A DNA stretch of 64,000 bases from NCBI GenBank assembly GCA_025093555.1, contig JAIWNF010000024.1, forward strand, positions 124,001-188,000, written 5' to 3'. The translations under genes were made by a program, and so were the position numbers. The notes beneath the pieces are model-generated. The model searched no databases and was not told where the DNA came from. It saw only the letters and a list, made by a program, of their open reading frames with translations. Source of the stretch: Circinella umbellata. Taxonomy: Eukaryota > Mucoromycota > Mucoromycetes > Mucorales > Lichtheimiaceae. Shown in pieces: positions 25,524 to 38,771 of this stretch. How positions within the stretch are numbered: the first letter of the stretch is position 1; every line of letters begins with the position of its first letter.

Positions 25524-25974
25524 TGATTTATGCTCCAGTGTTTAAGTAGTGGGGGCCAAAGTGATGCGTAGACCGCCAAGATGAAATTCGAGCAGCGCCA
25601 AGGTCAAAAGAAATCAAGTGCCATCTATTAGGAAAAATCGAATATAACCAGAACAGATTTTCGTTCATTCCTCGGTGCACCGAGGGAAAGAGAATGTTGT
25701 AGTTGTTCTGTTCCTTTTTCTTCATAAAGCTACAGCGTAAAAGTATAACGAAACAATTGTCTGTTATGTTCAGAAAATTTATTTTTGAAGGGCCTAATAA
25801 GACTACAATTCCCAACCACCATATGAATTCTGTAATTCTGCCAACATCTGAAATTACACCGCCATCCTAATTTTCCACCTCCTGCCAATCACGGAAATCA
25901 CACCGCCAACCAAAAGACCCCCCCCCAACGCCAAAATGAAAAAAAGCCCCCGCCAATCATTAGGAAAAATCCTG
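25524..25974 (-). repeat. Right terminal inverted repeat of the element
   Basis: Inverted copy of the left arm, ending ...CCTG before TA. It keeps the 16-bp palindrome (25670-25685), the TTGGC/GCCAA motif series and the internal TTAGGAAAAAT echo. It is about 80 bp shorter than the left arm, which has an extra inner segment. Confidence 0.85.
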
Positions 25975-25976
25975 TA

Positions 25977-28900
25977 CACATGACCAACCCAAACTTTATA
26001 TGCATAGAGTGCATCATGGGGCTTACATGTTCGTTTTTGTTCTTTGACAGACTTTTTTATTTTACAATAAAGGGTTTTCTTTTTCTTTTATGCAGTGTTA
26101 TGTTATAAAAATTATAAAGAAATTATTTGATTATAGTCATTATCTTTTATTCTGTTCGTTATTTATATATTTATATAAATAGCTATTATTTTCTCATATG
26201 ATTATTTTAACTCATTATCTTTCTTTTTTTTTTGAAAGAAATGAAAAGAATTGTTCTTTAATAAATAATAATATTTTAAGCCAAAAAATAAGCGGGATTA
26301 AGAAACGGCAAACAGAAAAAAAAAAGATAATATTATTATATTAGCTTGTCAAACTCAAGGTTGCGTTACTCAATATTTTACCCTTTTATATGTATTACCT
26401 TGTGAAACACTTGCACGCTTTTTTTCTTCTCAGCGCATAAAGAAAAAAAAAATAAAGAACAAAAGGTCTTTATATTTTCTCCTTTTCTCTTTTTTTCTCA
26501 TCTACCCCCCCAAAAAAAACACTCCTAAATAAAAACCTCTTTTCTTTTTTACTCCTACCCCCCCCCCAAAATGTTTTTTTGGGTTAATCATTCATTTTTT
26601 TGTTTTATTATATTAGTCACCCCCAAAAATGCAGCACACATGGGAAAAAGTCTAATTTTTTCATTGCCGATTCATGGAGCGGAGCAAAAAATAAAATAGA
26701 ATAAAAAAGATCAACACACATAAACTGTTCCAAACTAAAAAAAAAAAAATTAGAGGCGAAAAAAAAAAACCTTAAAAACTTTATATTGGCATTAATATTA
26801 TATATGTGTGTGTGATCACCAAGAGTAAATTGCCGATTAAGTCCGGGACCTGGGGGCAACACAAGCAATAACATTAATTTTTGGTTACCTTTTAATTCAG
26901 TCGTAACTATGACAACAGAAAACTTCTTTGTCGTTGTTAGGGTGATAAAATGGGCCCGAAATAAATTATCGATACAGCGGTACATATTCATTGAATATAA
27001 TAGAGTGGTTTTTGTTTCTTTTTTAAAATAATAGAGACAGTGTAAGAGGTCTAAATATAAATAGCTGTTTTTTACATAATATCATTCAGCCTTCGTATGT
27101 TTTTCTTTGTTTTTCTTTTTTTTACATAAATAATAATATTTTTTTTGACTCAACTCCTTTTGCCTTGTGTCACAAATTCAGAAAGAACAAAAGCGAACGG
27201 AGGCTTAAATGTGAATAATAAAAATAAAAAGGTCCAATCGACCGAGAGGTTTATATTGTTGTGAAAAGCTAAAAAGATTACATATTCACACACAGGTTCT
27301 CTTACTCCTCAAAAAAAATACCTCCACATCTCGCACTACTATGAATTACATAATTTTACAGTTTCATGATTCTCTCGCTATACTTTATATTTGCTCTAAA
27401 AAATATATATTTTTTTAGTTCAAAAATTAAGTGTTATTAAAAAAAATTACTCGACTATAAATTAATATATTTATATATTGCAGTTGCAAGTTTAAAAAAA
27501 GATAATCCATAAAATCAGATTTATAACGAATGTTTATTTTTTCTGGGGGGAGAAAATGGGGGTAGCTTTTGTGCCAGTAAGATCCATATAAAGAAATGAA
27601 AAAATGATCGACGACTATGGAAAAAATGGAATGGCCCGCAAAAAAAATAGAGCTTAAATAAGTCCCAACCAATATCACACGATTATGATTCTATATACTT
27701 GTTTCGGTTGGGTCATAAGAATAAAATAGAATGATGTTCGGGCCTCCTGGGGAATGGTTCTGTCGCACTGAATTATAAGTATAGCAACACATCTATATCG
27801 CGTACATTCTTTTTTTCAAAAAAGATAACCAAACTATACAAAGTAACTTTCCATGTTTTTATGGTGTTACCCAGATGCTGACTTTGTTATATGTCATAAA
27901 CATTTTATTTTTTTGAAGTTCATGAGGATTAGAAAAGTGGTCAATGAAAAAGAAACGTTCTTCTAAGAACCGACGATTATTATCGCGTGTAAAAAAGCTA
28001 AGCATTCGATCATCTTATTATATTTCAATAATTCTTTATAAGGAATGTTGTACAATGGTATATATAGTAGCAAAGACAAGAAATTGTTTATTAATACCTC
28101 TAATGAAAAACGAAAAACTCCTCTCATATATTAGACTATATGATCAACTTTTAAAAAGACGTGACGTAATTTGATAGAAAAAGCGAAACCTTCTATTTTA
28201 TTCGATAAGAAATAGCTTAATTTTTCTTTTTTGAATTTCTAACAATGCACCTGTATATACGTCAATGAAAAAGGTAAACTGATGGTGAGACATTTTTATA
28301 AACTATTATATCATCATTTTTCATGGTTCAAAAATGACATAAACACATTCTTGTATTATGTTTCATCACATGGCTAAATAAGTTTATTTTATTAAAAATT
28401 ACTTTTCTACTAAACAATATAAGCTTTTTTTAATAGGAATCCAATTTGTTACAAGTAATTTTATGCAACGTTACGTTAGAATTCACGTAACATCATCCGA
28501 ATATATAAACTATATGGGTCTCACTAAGAGTACATTTCATGTTTTGGGTATCATTTTTTTTGGTGTTGTGACGACATCATATATACGCACAATACAAATT
28601 GTTTATTTTAATTTCAAGAAGGCTCATAATAGACCTAGTCAAACCTATTGATTCACATTTGTGTACAATGTGTTGTATTAATGCCACGTGTATTTTCTCT
28701 TTTGAAATCACGTTATTTTTATCTTAATTTGCATGATAATACTTCACATAATAGCTATCACCATGGATACCTACTTAGTATGGAGTAAATAATATTAATA
28801 GAATAGTGCAAATTATATGATTATGATGCGAGATAACAACTTCCATCCTTTCTTTTTCTATTTATCTTTGTTTTCATGACTTGTTTCATTTTGAATGAAT

Positions 28901-31900
28901 AGTGTTGAGTTCGATATGACCTTTTTTTATTTATGTTAATGTATTTCTTTTTTTTTCATGACATCAACTTAATTTCAGTATCAAACAAAACTAACATTAT
29001 TTACTTTCTCTTCTTCATTCATCCCCCCACCTTCGCAAAAAAAAAATCGGTCAAACCCCATTTTTTTAGGGGGGGAGGGAAAAGAAAAAAAGGGTAATTA
29101 TGCATGACAAAATTAGAATCACTATCCTTATCACCCGCCTTTTTTTTAATTTTATTTAAACCATATATATTTATATGTGTGTGTGTGTGTGTAGCAAAAA
29201 GAAACTTTGTAAATAAAAGAAAAACAATATGCTCAAATCCTTAAATCAAGAAAAAAAAAGGCTCTTCCCCCCCTCTTTTCATTCCTTCTTTTTCTTCTCT
29301 TGGGAAAGAACAAAACAAAATTATGCATTTGGTTCCTATTTTTTTTTTATCAAAATCACAACCAATTCAGCTTACATACCTTTAATTTTCCCCCCTCTTC
29401 TCCCCCAAAAATAAAGTTAACTTACTCCTTTTTTTATATAATATTGCTTATATTTTACTATTCTCAGTGAAAGAAAAAATGTGGGGTAAATAATAATAGC
29501 AAAAAAAGCGCGCGTAATCCACTATTGGTAACCAAGAAGAATCACTTTCCATTCTTGTTAAAAATTTTTTTGAAAACATCAAAATGAAAAACGCAGCAAC
29601 ATACATCACTATTCTGTTTTGATCAATTTATAATAAATTATTATTTATTGTTATGACTATAAAAATAACAATTTTTCTTACAAGGTCGCAATAAATTGAA
29701 TTTTTAGATCATAAATGTGATTATATATATTTATGTGATGTATATGCATACATGTGTCGATACCTTTTTTTTTCGTTATTGAAAAAAAATAACTCGTGTT
29801 GTCTAAATAAAATATATTTATTCTTCTTTATCACCCCTCGATAATTTAATAACAAATTAAGAACAACAACACCAATGACTCTCCCCCATTTTTTATTATA
29901 TTGAGATGAAACAAACGATCTTCATTTTTTTTTTATTTCCGGTATTTAGCCTAAGTTGATTTTTCTGGGGGGAGAAAAATAATGGAAAAGACAGAGATCA
30001 GGAAAGCAGGAAAAAATATATGCACATATTCATGCTTGAAAAAGAAGGAATGCTAATAATACACAGTTAATTCTAATAGTTTCTTCCTCAACTTACCAAA
30101 AAAGTTATTCAATCGGTCGACCAAAATGCTATTATTGTTTGTTATTTCTTAGCTGTCGGCGTCATTTCAAGATTATAGTAATTAACTGTAGCTTTTTTTT
30201 TCCGTAAATCCCAATAATTTTTTTTAGGAAAAAAGCTAGGGGTTTTAAGTGATAAGGGTTAAAACAAAAATAAGTTATTAAGGTACTGACTAAAAACTTC
30301 AAAAACGAGGAGAGGGAAAAATTATGGGATAAAAAGAGGAGAAGAAGAAAAAAAGGATACTAATATAATGTGAATGAACAAGGAAGGATGATGATGTGAG
30401 AATAAGAAGCGGGAGATACTTAATTTTTGTCTTGTTCGCGCGCTCTCGAGGGTTCAGAATAAAAAGAGACCTATTTATTGGGGGTTGAGAAGGAAGCAAA
30501 GGTAATAACAGTATACTAGTACTTTTGATATACTAAAACTGCATTTTCACCAAAAAAAACCCCACTCTTCTCCTAAAAACAAAAGAGTTATCACTATCAT
30601 TTTCAATTTAAGACCGGTTCTTTTTTAACGATGTGCAAAAAAAAGTATATCATACCTAAGCTATGTGTACAATGTATATGCATGTGTTGTTTTTTAAGAA
30701 TTTAGAATTTCAGGGATCTTTTTTTCTTCTTCTAAAAAAACAAAGCTTCTGAAAAACCAGGAAAAATGTATAGGAAAACCGTTAAAGCGAGAATTTTTTA
30801 GTTCATTATTGCTACTATATAGTATCACCCCAGCATTGAATCATTTTTCTCGAACCCCCCGATGCATTATCAGCTATAGAACACATACATTTTGACCCGA
30901 CTGAAGAAAGAATATCGTTCAATTATTGATGATAGAAACATTTAACGATGACAAGGAGATCGACTTTTTTGGGGGGTGGCCCAAAAAGGTAAAAAAAAAA
31001 GGAAAGAAACGATAGTAAACTTTTTCAATAATACGAATTGACTCAAGAATTGCCTATTAGCAATAAGAAATACATTTAAAAAATTATAATAAGTCGACTA
31101 TTAGCTACGGCGCTGACATTTAGTTTAGTATTAACTTCATAGTATGTATGATAACATGGGACGTGGAAAAAAAATAGTGTTCACAATGTTCAGTTTTAGT
31201 TTAAAAAAACAAGTTCAGTAATTGACCCTTCTATAAAAAAAAATGAGATATTGAATAAAGTAAGTAAGTGTGTACAGGTTATGTTCTTATTTTATACCGT
31301 TTCAGTGGAATTCGTCCGTTTCAATCGCACATATTTAAGATTTTAAGTTTCTTCTTTAGGGGAAGTTATATTGCATGAATCAAACAAGTTATATGTATCA
31401 AAGTCACTTTTGTTATATTTTTTTATTTATTCCTTTTTTTCTAGTTGTTTTCGAAGTAATGTCTTTTAAGTTGATCAGTTCTTCATTTTATCATAAATTA
31501 ACAAATAAAAGAGAATAACGACATTTCATAGATCAGGATTTTACAAGAAGTAAAAAAATAAGAATTATATGGAGTTGGTAATTGACTCAGTAAATAGAAA
31601 ATAATGATCGTATATAATAATAAATAGACTTAGTATTATATCATTGGCTTATGCGGTATAACCCATCTACAACCACCAACCGGGAATTTTTTTTTTCTGT
31701 TAGGATAACTTATACATTGCATAAAGAAGCAATATAATATATATTTGTTTAAGAAGAATATTTTTTAAAAGATATAATTAAAAAATTGGCATTATCTAAA
31801 CACATGCAAAACAGGTAGTTATATATAATTTATTAAAAGATAATGAAACATGGAAAGAAGACTATTATTTAACCAACCTTAAAAGCACACTGCTCTAATT

Positions 31901-33699
31901 TTTTTTGGGGGAGGGACGGGCTTAATAAAATATGGAGAAAGAACATAAAAAAGGAACAGTGCATATACCATGTTATAATAGGAGAAAAAAAATCACTACA
32001 TGGCTCTATACGAAAAAAAAACGTATATTTTCTCTTTTTACCGTTTTTCATCATGGGATTTTCATTATCTGTTTGTTGGCGTATCCCTTATTGCAGCATT
32101 GTTTGAAGACACTCGTGAATTTTTACTGTGCACAGATTTGTTACACATAACTCTTTCCAACTAAAAAAAAAATGGGATTGAACATAAAGTTAAAAATTAG
32201 AATGCACCAACTATGAGAATAAGTAAAGGTATGTATCTAGTTGTATAATTTCTTTTTCTTTAATAAATTGATATGCCACAATGATGTTATTATTTACCAG
32301 GATGATGATCTATATATTGTAACTATACCCTCTAATCATAGACATACCCAGGAATAACCAATAGAAAAAACCGCAAGTTCTTTATCTGAAATTATTTATT
32401 TTAAGGGGAGAAGAAAAGTGATGAGGGGAAGGGGAACTGTAAAAAGTGTAAAGTGGACCCAAATACAATAAAGAAAATGATAAGTTTGTTGTTTTTTATT
32501 GTTGATCATTTTGAAGATGAACCAACGACAGCAAAAGAAGAAAGAGTTTGTTCTTTTTTTTGTTATTCGTTATTAGAACGCTATTATTCAAATTATGATT
32601 ATAGTTTTTTCAACTTTTTTTTTAATCATTAGGGTTGTTGTCGCTGTCGTCCCCCCCCCCGTTGTAGCCCCGATTAACATAACCTTTTTCCTCATATTTC
32701 TTATAATAGTAAAGCATTAATCAATACTATATATAAGATGCAGATAATGATTTGCTCTAGCATATATATTATTATTATTTTTATTTGACCAAAAGTATTA
32801 GATATCGCCGATACTTGCTGCTTTTACGTACAAATAAGGATTAGTGTAAAAATAGCATGTAAAAAAGAACAATACACAGTCAACTGTTATTGTACTCAAT
32901 TTCTAGGTGTTTTTCTAACAATTGGATATGTCGATATTGTGGCCGTAAAAAGAAAAAAAGAAAGGACGACATATCTTCTCTAAACTTTTTTGGGATTTTC
33001 TCTCTAAATTAAAAAAAAAAGTTAGTCGTCATTGATATAATGTAATGTTGGAAAACCCCAGTTTATTGGCATTAATAAATAAAAAAAAAGCTTGTTGTTT
33101 TTTAAGCCCTTAGTTCATTTTTTAATAGTTATCTATAAAGCTTTTTTTTTTGACGATAAATAATCTGTGATGTCTCGTTCATTCTCAGTTAATTCGTCCC
33201 CCAAAAAAAGAATAACAACGTAATAATACTTTATTGATAATTCAACATTGATTTTATAGTATTAATATATACTATGGAAACAAATCTTCCGTTATTCTCA
33301 ATTGAAAGGAATTTATTATAAAACTTGCTGTTGCCAATACTCTTTTACTGATAATAATTATACATGTCTTCTCGATTTAGTACATTCTTTATTAAGCAAA
33401 TCAGCAACAAACAACCCAATAACAATAACAATAACAATAGTGTTCTTGATAATTAGCTGAATAACCAACAAATCACTATTAACTTTCCCAGGAATGTACC
33501 AAAAGATCGGAAACAAATCGAAACTTAATATTATTATTATTTTCAAATATAATGTGATCTAAAGCAAGTTTGTTATTAAATAATAAAATAAGAGGTCGTT
33601 CCTCCCTCCCTCATTAAGAAAAAAAAAACTTCAAAGGTTCTAAAAACCTATTGAGGAATGGTGAATGATGAAGAGAATAAGTTTTTGTTACTTTTTTGG
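25977..33699. other. 7.7-kb gene-poor AT-rich tract
   Basis: No gene is recognisable. Isolated frames such as 27944-28174 plus (basic) and 28463-28651 plus show no family resemblance. The tract has homopolymer and A/T-to-G/C junctions (poly-C near 26562, G runs near 29070 and 30970, poly-C near 32651) and a GT array near 29177-29193. A region upstream of a developmental regulator can be long and regulatory, but no specific site can be supported. Confidence 0.5.
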
Positions 33700-35966
33700 T
33701 CAACTGGGGTTTAATAATCGTGTTATACGTCCTAAACATTTTGCTTTTCCCTCCATAAACAAAATCTGTGCTCCATCACAAATATACTTGGGCTCATTCA
33801 TGAAACGCAAAATACAGCGACCTTCACTACCAGAAACAATTATTCGGTTATCCCCATTACCACTGTGATTGTTGGAGCTTTGAGTCGTTAGATACTCTTC
33901 TTTCTTATAGGTTGTTGATGATAAAGATATTTCTGACGCCGATGATGTTGATGTTGATGTGGATAATGAAGAAGAGATACCGTGATCGATTTTATTGCTA
34001 GATAATATAGAAATGACACGTGCACGTTGTCGTACTGATCCAGAATGAACCATACCACAAGTACCAGTAGTTACCCCGGTAGGATGATATAAAACAATCA
34101 AATCCGCCTCAAATTCATAATAACTTGTTGGTCTATCTGTACCAAGTAATACCATTCCACGTTGTATCCGGAAATCACGGTTATCAATATGTGTAGATCG
34201 AATGGCAAGTGTTGCTGCTTGCCCACAATGTACATAATGTGTCGGTACTCGATGTCGATGTATTGATTCAACAGTGGCTTTGATAAAGGTTCCAGTACTA
34301 TCAGGTCCAAGATGGTATGTTCGTCGTATTGCATCCTCGCGAATATTAATTCTACCACGTCGTAAAACCCCTCCAACCACAGGTCCAATATCTAAAAAAA
34401 GAAATTATATACAGGTTTTTTTTTAGTAACAAGACTATATCTCACTTCCTCTATCAGTTTCTCTCCTTCCAATATATACCTGATAACGAATAAACTTCCT
34501 CCACTTGAAATTCTACTGGCTCCTCTAGAAGAGCATCATAATGCTGGGTGGGTTTAGGTAGAAAGTTAAAAAAGCGTTCAAGTAGATCAATATTGGTTCC
34601 CGTGACATTCGAAGCCAAAAAAATAGGTATTTCAGGGCCGCCTCTTGCTAAATGAGAAGCACACGATCCAAAATCATTTTCACCACGAACAATTACTGGT
34701 ACTTTGTTCATACCAGGTGCTCTAAGCAACTGAACTAACGAATTCAATGAACGTTTTAATTGATCACGTGAAGCTACATCCACTTTGGTAACAATCACAA
34801 ACACAGGAATGTCTAACATGACTGCTAATGATAAATGCTCACGAGCCATTTCAGATATTCCATTCATAGTCGCTGATAAGACTAGGGCTGCATAATCTGG
34901 GGAATAGCCTGTCATACCAGAGATCGTCGTACGTAAATATTTGGCATGGCCACATAAATCCAAAAATGTTATAACTTTCGTGCTCACTTCACAAATCTGT
35001 TCCCACGTGCTGATATTAGTAGTAGCATAGTTTATCAGTTTTCCTTCAGAATCATAACCAATAATTTCGTGGGATATGGAGGATGTTCGACCTGATTCAA
35101 TTTCATGTCTGTGGCGAGCACAACTAAGTCGAGCCCTTCCACGTCCATTATCTTGAACACCATGAGTGATGTAACCTAGCAACGTGGATTTGCCTTCACC
35201 ATGACCACCAAGCATAGCTATTCGAATATCGGTAAACTGCTGTTGCTGATCTTTTGGGCGTTTGCGTATTAATGCTTCTAATACTTTGAATGACTTTTGA
35301 GCTTCTTGTCTACCAAATTGATCCATTGTAAGTTCTCTAATAATCAATACGTCGGCATTCAATGCGTTTGCCATTTGTCGTAACGTATCCATAGATGCTG
35401 ACATCTCTTCTGCAGATAACCCTAGATATAAATAAAATCATAAAATTTACCCTTGCAGTTTAATAATACAGTATGTCGATTGATCCAATTATAAAAAGTT
35501 TCAAATAATATTATAAACGAATTTGTTAAATGTATATATACAATACCCACTAAAGTACCATCATCATCAACACCAAGTTCATACATTGCTTCTCCGTCTC
35601 CTTCCGATAATCTAATATTACAATACATATTTTATAAGTAGAAAACTCCTCCAAATTCTTAGTCACAGCCAAATACAATATTTTATATATACCTCCATTT
35701 CATTTGTGTTATTAAATGATCTAATCGTTCTACAGATGGATCTACTAATTTCAACTGTTTTGAAATGATTCTCTGGTCACTTAAAAAAGCAAAAGCAAAA
35801 CAAATAACCTATTTTTCTTTTTTAAAAAAAAATAAAAGTTTCAGGAACTTACTTTGTATTCAACATTACCAGCGTCATCAATTTCTGGCGGAAGAGAATC
35901 TTTCAAGCCTTGTAATTGATTCCAAGGAGATGAAGAGTATTGTGTTTCATGTGTTTCATTCTGCAT
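33700..35966 (-). CDS. GTPBP1/GTPBP2-family translational GTPase
   Basis: Predicted 624-aa cytosolic GTPase of the EF-Tu-like GTPBP1/2 branch, linked in animals to mRNA surveillance, exosome function and rescue of stalled ribosomes. Exons in minus order are 35966-35853, 35754-35693, 35611-35547, 35421-34480 and 34391-33700. G1 is GGHGEGKS (residues 152-159), followed by the family-specific ESGRTSSIS and DNGRGRARL segments. G3 is DLCGH (235-239), G4 TKVD (292-295) and G5 SNVTG. Two beta-barrel domains follow (VEEVYSLSDIGPVVGGVLRR; YEFEADLIVLYHP; ILRFMNEPKYI). The GG-type P-loop and GRARL look closer to GTPBP2 than GTPBP1, a weak inference. The start ATG in exon 1 (MQNETHE) leads into LPPEIDDAGNVEYK, a conserved N-terminal stretch. 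A Ser/Thr-rich insert lies in the last domain. Confidence 0.93.
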
Positions 35967-38771
35967 GGTTTATAAAGATAGTTTATATAACACGAATCAA
36001 AAGAAAGGGGAAAAAATAGTAATGTCTTGTTTTCTGTCGCATATACAGTTTTTTCTATCTTTCAAATTAAAGTTTTACAAAAAAAAAAAGCAGCAGATAT
36101 TATAAACTACTCTTTTTAAGTAGAAAACAAAATCACTTTTTTTTGGGAATGTGGTCAATGTGAGTCAGAAACTAATCATGAGGGTTCCCCGGTATTAAAA
36201 AAAGTTACGCAGCATAATCGAAATGGAGAAAAGCCTATCTTTTTAGTCTACATGACTTTTCATGGCGTCGATGTTTTTACTGCGACTAATAGGCCAAGGA
36301 AAATCCTTATCTATTTACTAGAATTATATAGAAGAAAGGTGAAAAAGATCTATAATAATGTTTCTCCAGATTATAAGTACATTAGTATAACCATATGTTA
36401 TTATTATCGACTATTGATAGGCTGTATCAATGAAAAACCATTAACTATCATATTGAGCATTATGGTCTGTAATTTTGGTACGATCTATTACTAATAAGTG
36501 TATATTATTATATTCAAGCATGATACCGTAACATCGTTTAGCATAGAAAATGAAAAGAATACACTGAACCTAAAATGTATATGTTGTAGCATTACTCTCT
36601 CTCCGATTCCTAGTACTATTTACTAATATTTAATTTTCTATCTACCAAATTAAAACACATCTGTAAAGAAAGCATTTTCGACTCGAGAAAAAAAAAACAA
36701 TCGTGCAAGATTAGGACGTTTGACTTCATCGTTTTTCCTTCTAATAGAATCGATATACTAATACCAATAAGAATTGCTTATTTTCCTGTCGTCTATTACT
36801 CATTACAAAAATAATATAAATATAAGATCATTAAATAGTTGTGGAAGTACTATATAATTATTATAGCTATTTTCTTTTTCGTTGTTCAAGGCAATAGACG
36901 AAATAAAAGCAAATTCGAATGGCCACGCACATTTTTTACAATAAACATAAACCTAGAATTATTTTATAATATATATATCTATATTAAAATAAATATTTAT
37001 AAAATAAAAAAAAAATTCATTTACAAGAAGTGTATTAAAGAAGTCCTTTTTTTAGGGTTTTTTACCACAAGTTGATTCTCTGACTTATGGTAAGTTGGGT
37101 AGCCGACAAATTCTCCTAAATTACCTCTTTTAGAAAAACAAGGAAGTAACATATTGGGCGTTTGCTCCCTCAATCCTTCTTTATTTCTTAAAAGGGAATT
37201 TTGAGGTATATAGTCTCGCTTAAGATCGCTTTCAAGAATAACATCTTTTCGTTGTTCGAGTTAACTCATTATTGATGTTCTTATTGTATACTCATGTTAT
37301 ACTTCATACAAGATCATCGATATCAAAGTCGAACGACATTATTTTCAGTTTCAGTTTCAATTTAAGTAAATGAATAAAAGCAAAACATGGCAACTAGTAA
37401 AAATGGCCAATCATCAAAATCTGATGTCTAAAAAACATTGATATTATGTTTCTGATATATATATATATATACTATATGGATATTCTTTTTTCGAAACCAT
37501 ATAGTTAGAAAGAGGAAAGTCACGCAACACATAGAAGTTATAAACCGTTATTTCTATTTTTGAAACCACCTACAATAAAATATGTTTCTCAGTAAAACCT
37601 ATTGAATTAGAAGTAAGTTTGTGGATGGCACTACTAGAGATTTTATATTACTTCATGTGCCAAAAACTCTCATACTTTTTATAACTATCAAACATCTACA
37701 AGTTATGCTATCCTTCCCTTCCCTGAAGAAAAAGCTATAAATGTTAAAATATGTAGAAGCTCATAATTACATAAAACTATTATTAATACTTTTGCTCTCT
37801 GATTATACTGATTCTCCGTTCACATTTTTATAGTTCTCAATAGCATTTTTTTTCTCCTTTAAAAACATTCTAGTTATACATCTGAAGCAGCCTATTCAAC
37901 GTTTTCTTGTATCTCTGAATTATAAAAACAGGAAACCTTGATATACATGTTATTAAAGTGAAACCAAACAAATGTCCATTTATACTCATTTTAAACTATC
38001 CCAAAATTTGATCATGATCCACACTATAGTATTATCAATTTTAATTCACTTGATATTTCCTCTCGAGTATTCGACAAAGCTCATATGAGCCAGCTCTCAT
38101 TCTTTTTGCAATAATTCAACTGACAGTTGAATATAAAGCTAAAACATAAATTACCTTGTAACGATTGATCATTTCACATCTACTAGTTCTCTCATCCGCT
38201 TCGATTCTTCGCATCTTCAGTGTACTCGGTATACTATATAGTCTTTTTTTTGGTCCCTAGTTTCCTCATTGAAGTCAAACGTTGTTGAGCTCAAACTCAT
38301 GACTGACAAAATATTTCGAGTTCTAAAGAGAAAAAGGTAAGTACACCAATAACAAAAAAGAATAGCTGTACAGAGGTAATAATATAAAAGATTAAACAAG
38401 AAAGATAAATGAAGAAATAAATTAGTAATAACTCTTTGTTATCCAGGCAACGAAAAAAAAATTACGTGAGCGAGTTAGTAATTCAATTTCCAGGTAGGAA
38501 TTTGTAATTTCACTGGAGGCTTACAGATGTTCTAGATGATTCCAGTTTCCGCTGGCTTTATCGGACCAACTCCCGAATCTTCTGGTACTTCTTGCTGCGA
38601 TTGCCCATAAAATAGGTAATATAATGGCTGCGGTTACAATAATGTATAAATACAGTCTGATTTTGACAGGTCTTTTTTTTTAACATTATCTTTTTGCTCT
38701 ACACTTTTCACCCAACAATACCAAAAAACACTTTACTTTTTTTTTTCTAAAAACTAGCTCTTATCATCACT
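35967..38771. other. Intergenic, divergent from GTPase and BAG genes
   Basis: 2.8 kb between the divergent GTPBP and BAG genes. Short frames (36252-36494, 36839-37075) show no family resemblance. The right end carries heat-shock-element-like sequences and a TATA-like TATAAATA near 38644-38652. Confidence 0.5.
38530..38587 (+). promoter_or_regulatory. Heat-shock-element-like sites upstream of the BAG gene
   Basis: At 38530-38542 the sequence TTCTAGATGATTC matches nTTCnnGAAnnTTCn with one mismatch (GAT for GAA) at exact 5-bp spacing. At 38575-38582 GAATCTTC gives two perfect inverted HSE units followed by a weak third (GTA). They lie about 190-240 bp upstream of the ATG and just upstream of a TATA-like sequence. 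Hsf1 control would fit an Hsp70 co-chaperone. Short motifs like these also occur by chance. Confidence 0.4.

Larger units (their letters stand above)
20914..25976. mobile_element. 5.06-kb TIR transposable element with two divergent genes
   Basis: The element proper is 20916-25974 and is flanked on both sides by TA (20914-20915 and 25975-25976), the expected target duplication if it inserts at TA. Both ends read CAGGATTTTTCCTAATGA inward. The left arm 20916-about 21449 and the right arm about 25524-25974 are inverted copies, nearly identical over the outer 330 bp and more diverged further in. The left arm has an extra segment near 21308-21385. The interior carries a plus-strand spliced gene (23343-25121) and a minus-strand gene (22202-23102). 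No DDE/RNase-H transposase, tyrosine recombinase or reverse transcriptase is recognisable, so the superfamily is unassigned. The interior is less AT-rich than its surroundings, consistent with a foreign origin. It may be autonomous with an unknown transposase, or a cargo-bearing non-autonomous unit. Confidence 0.85.
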
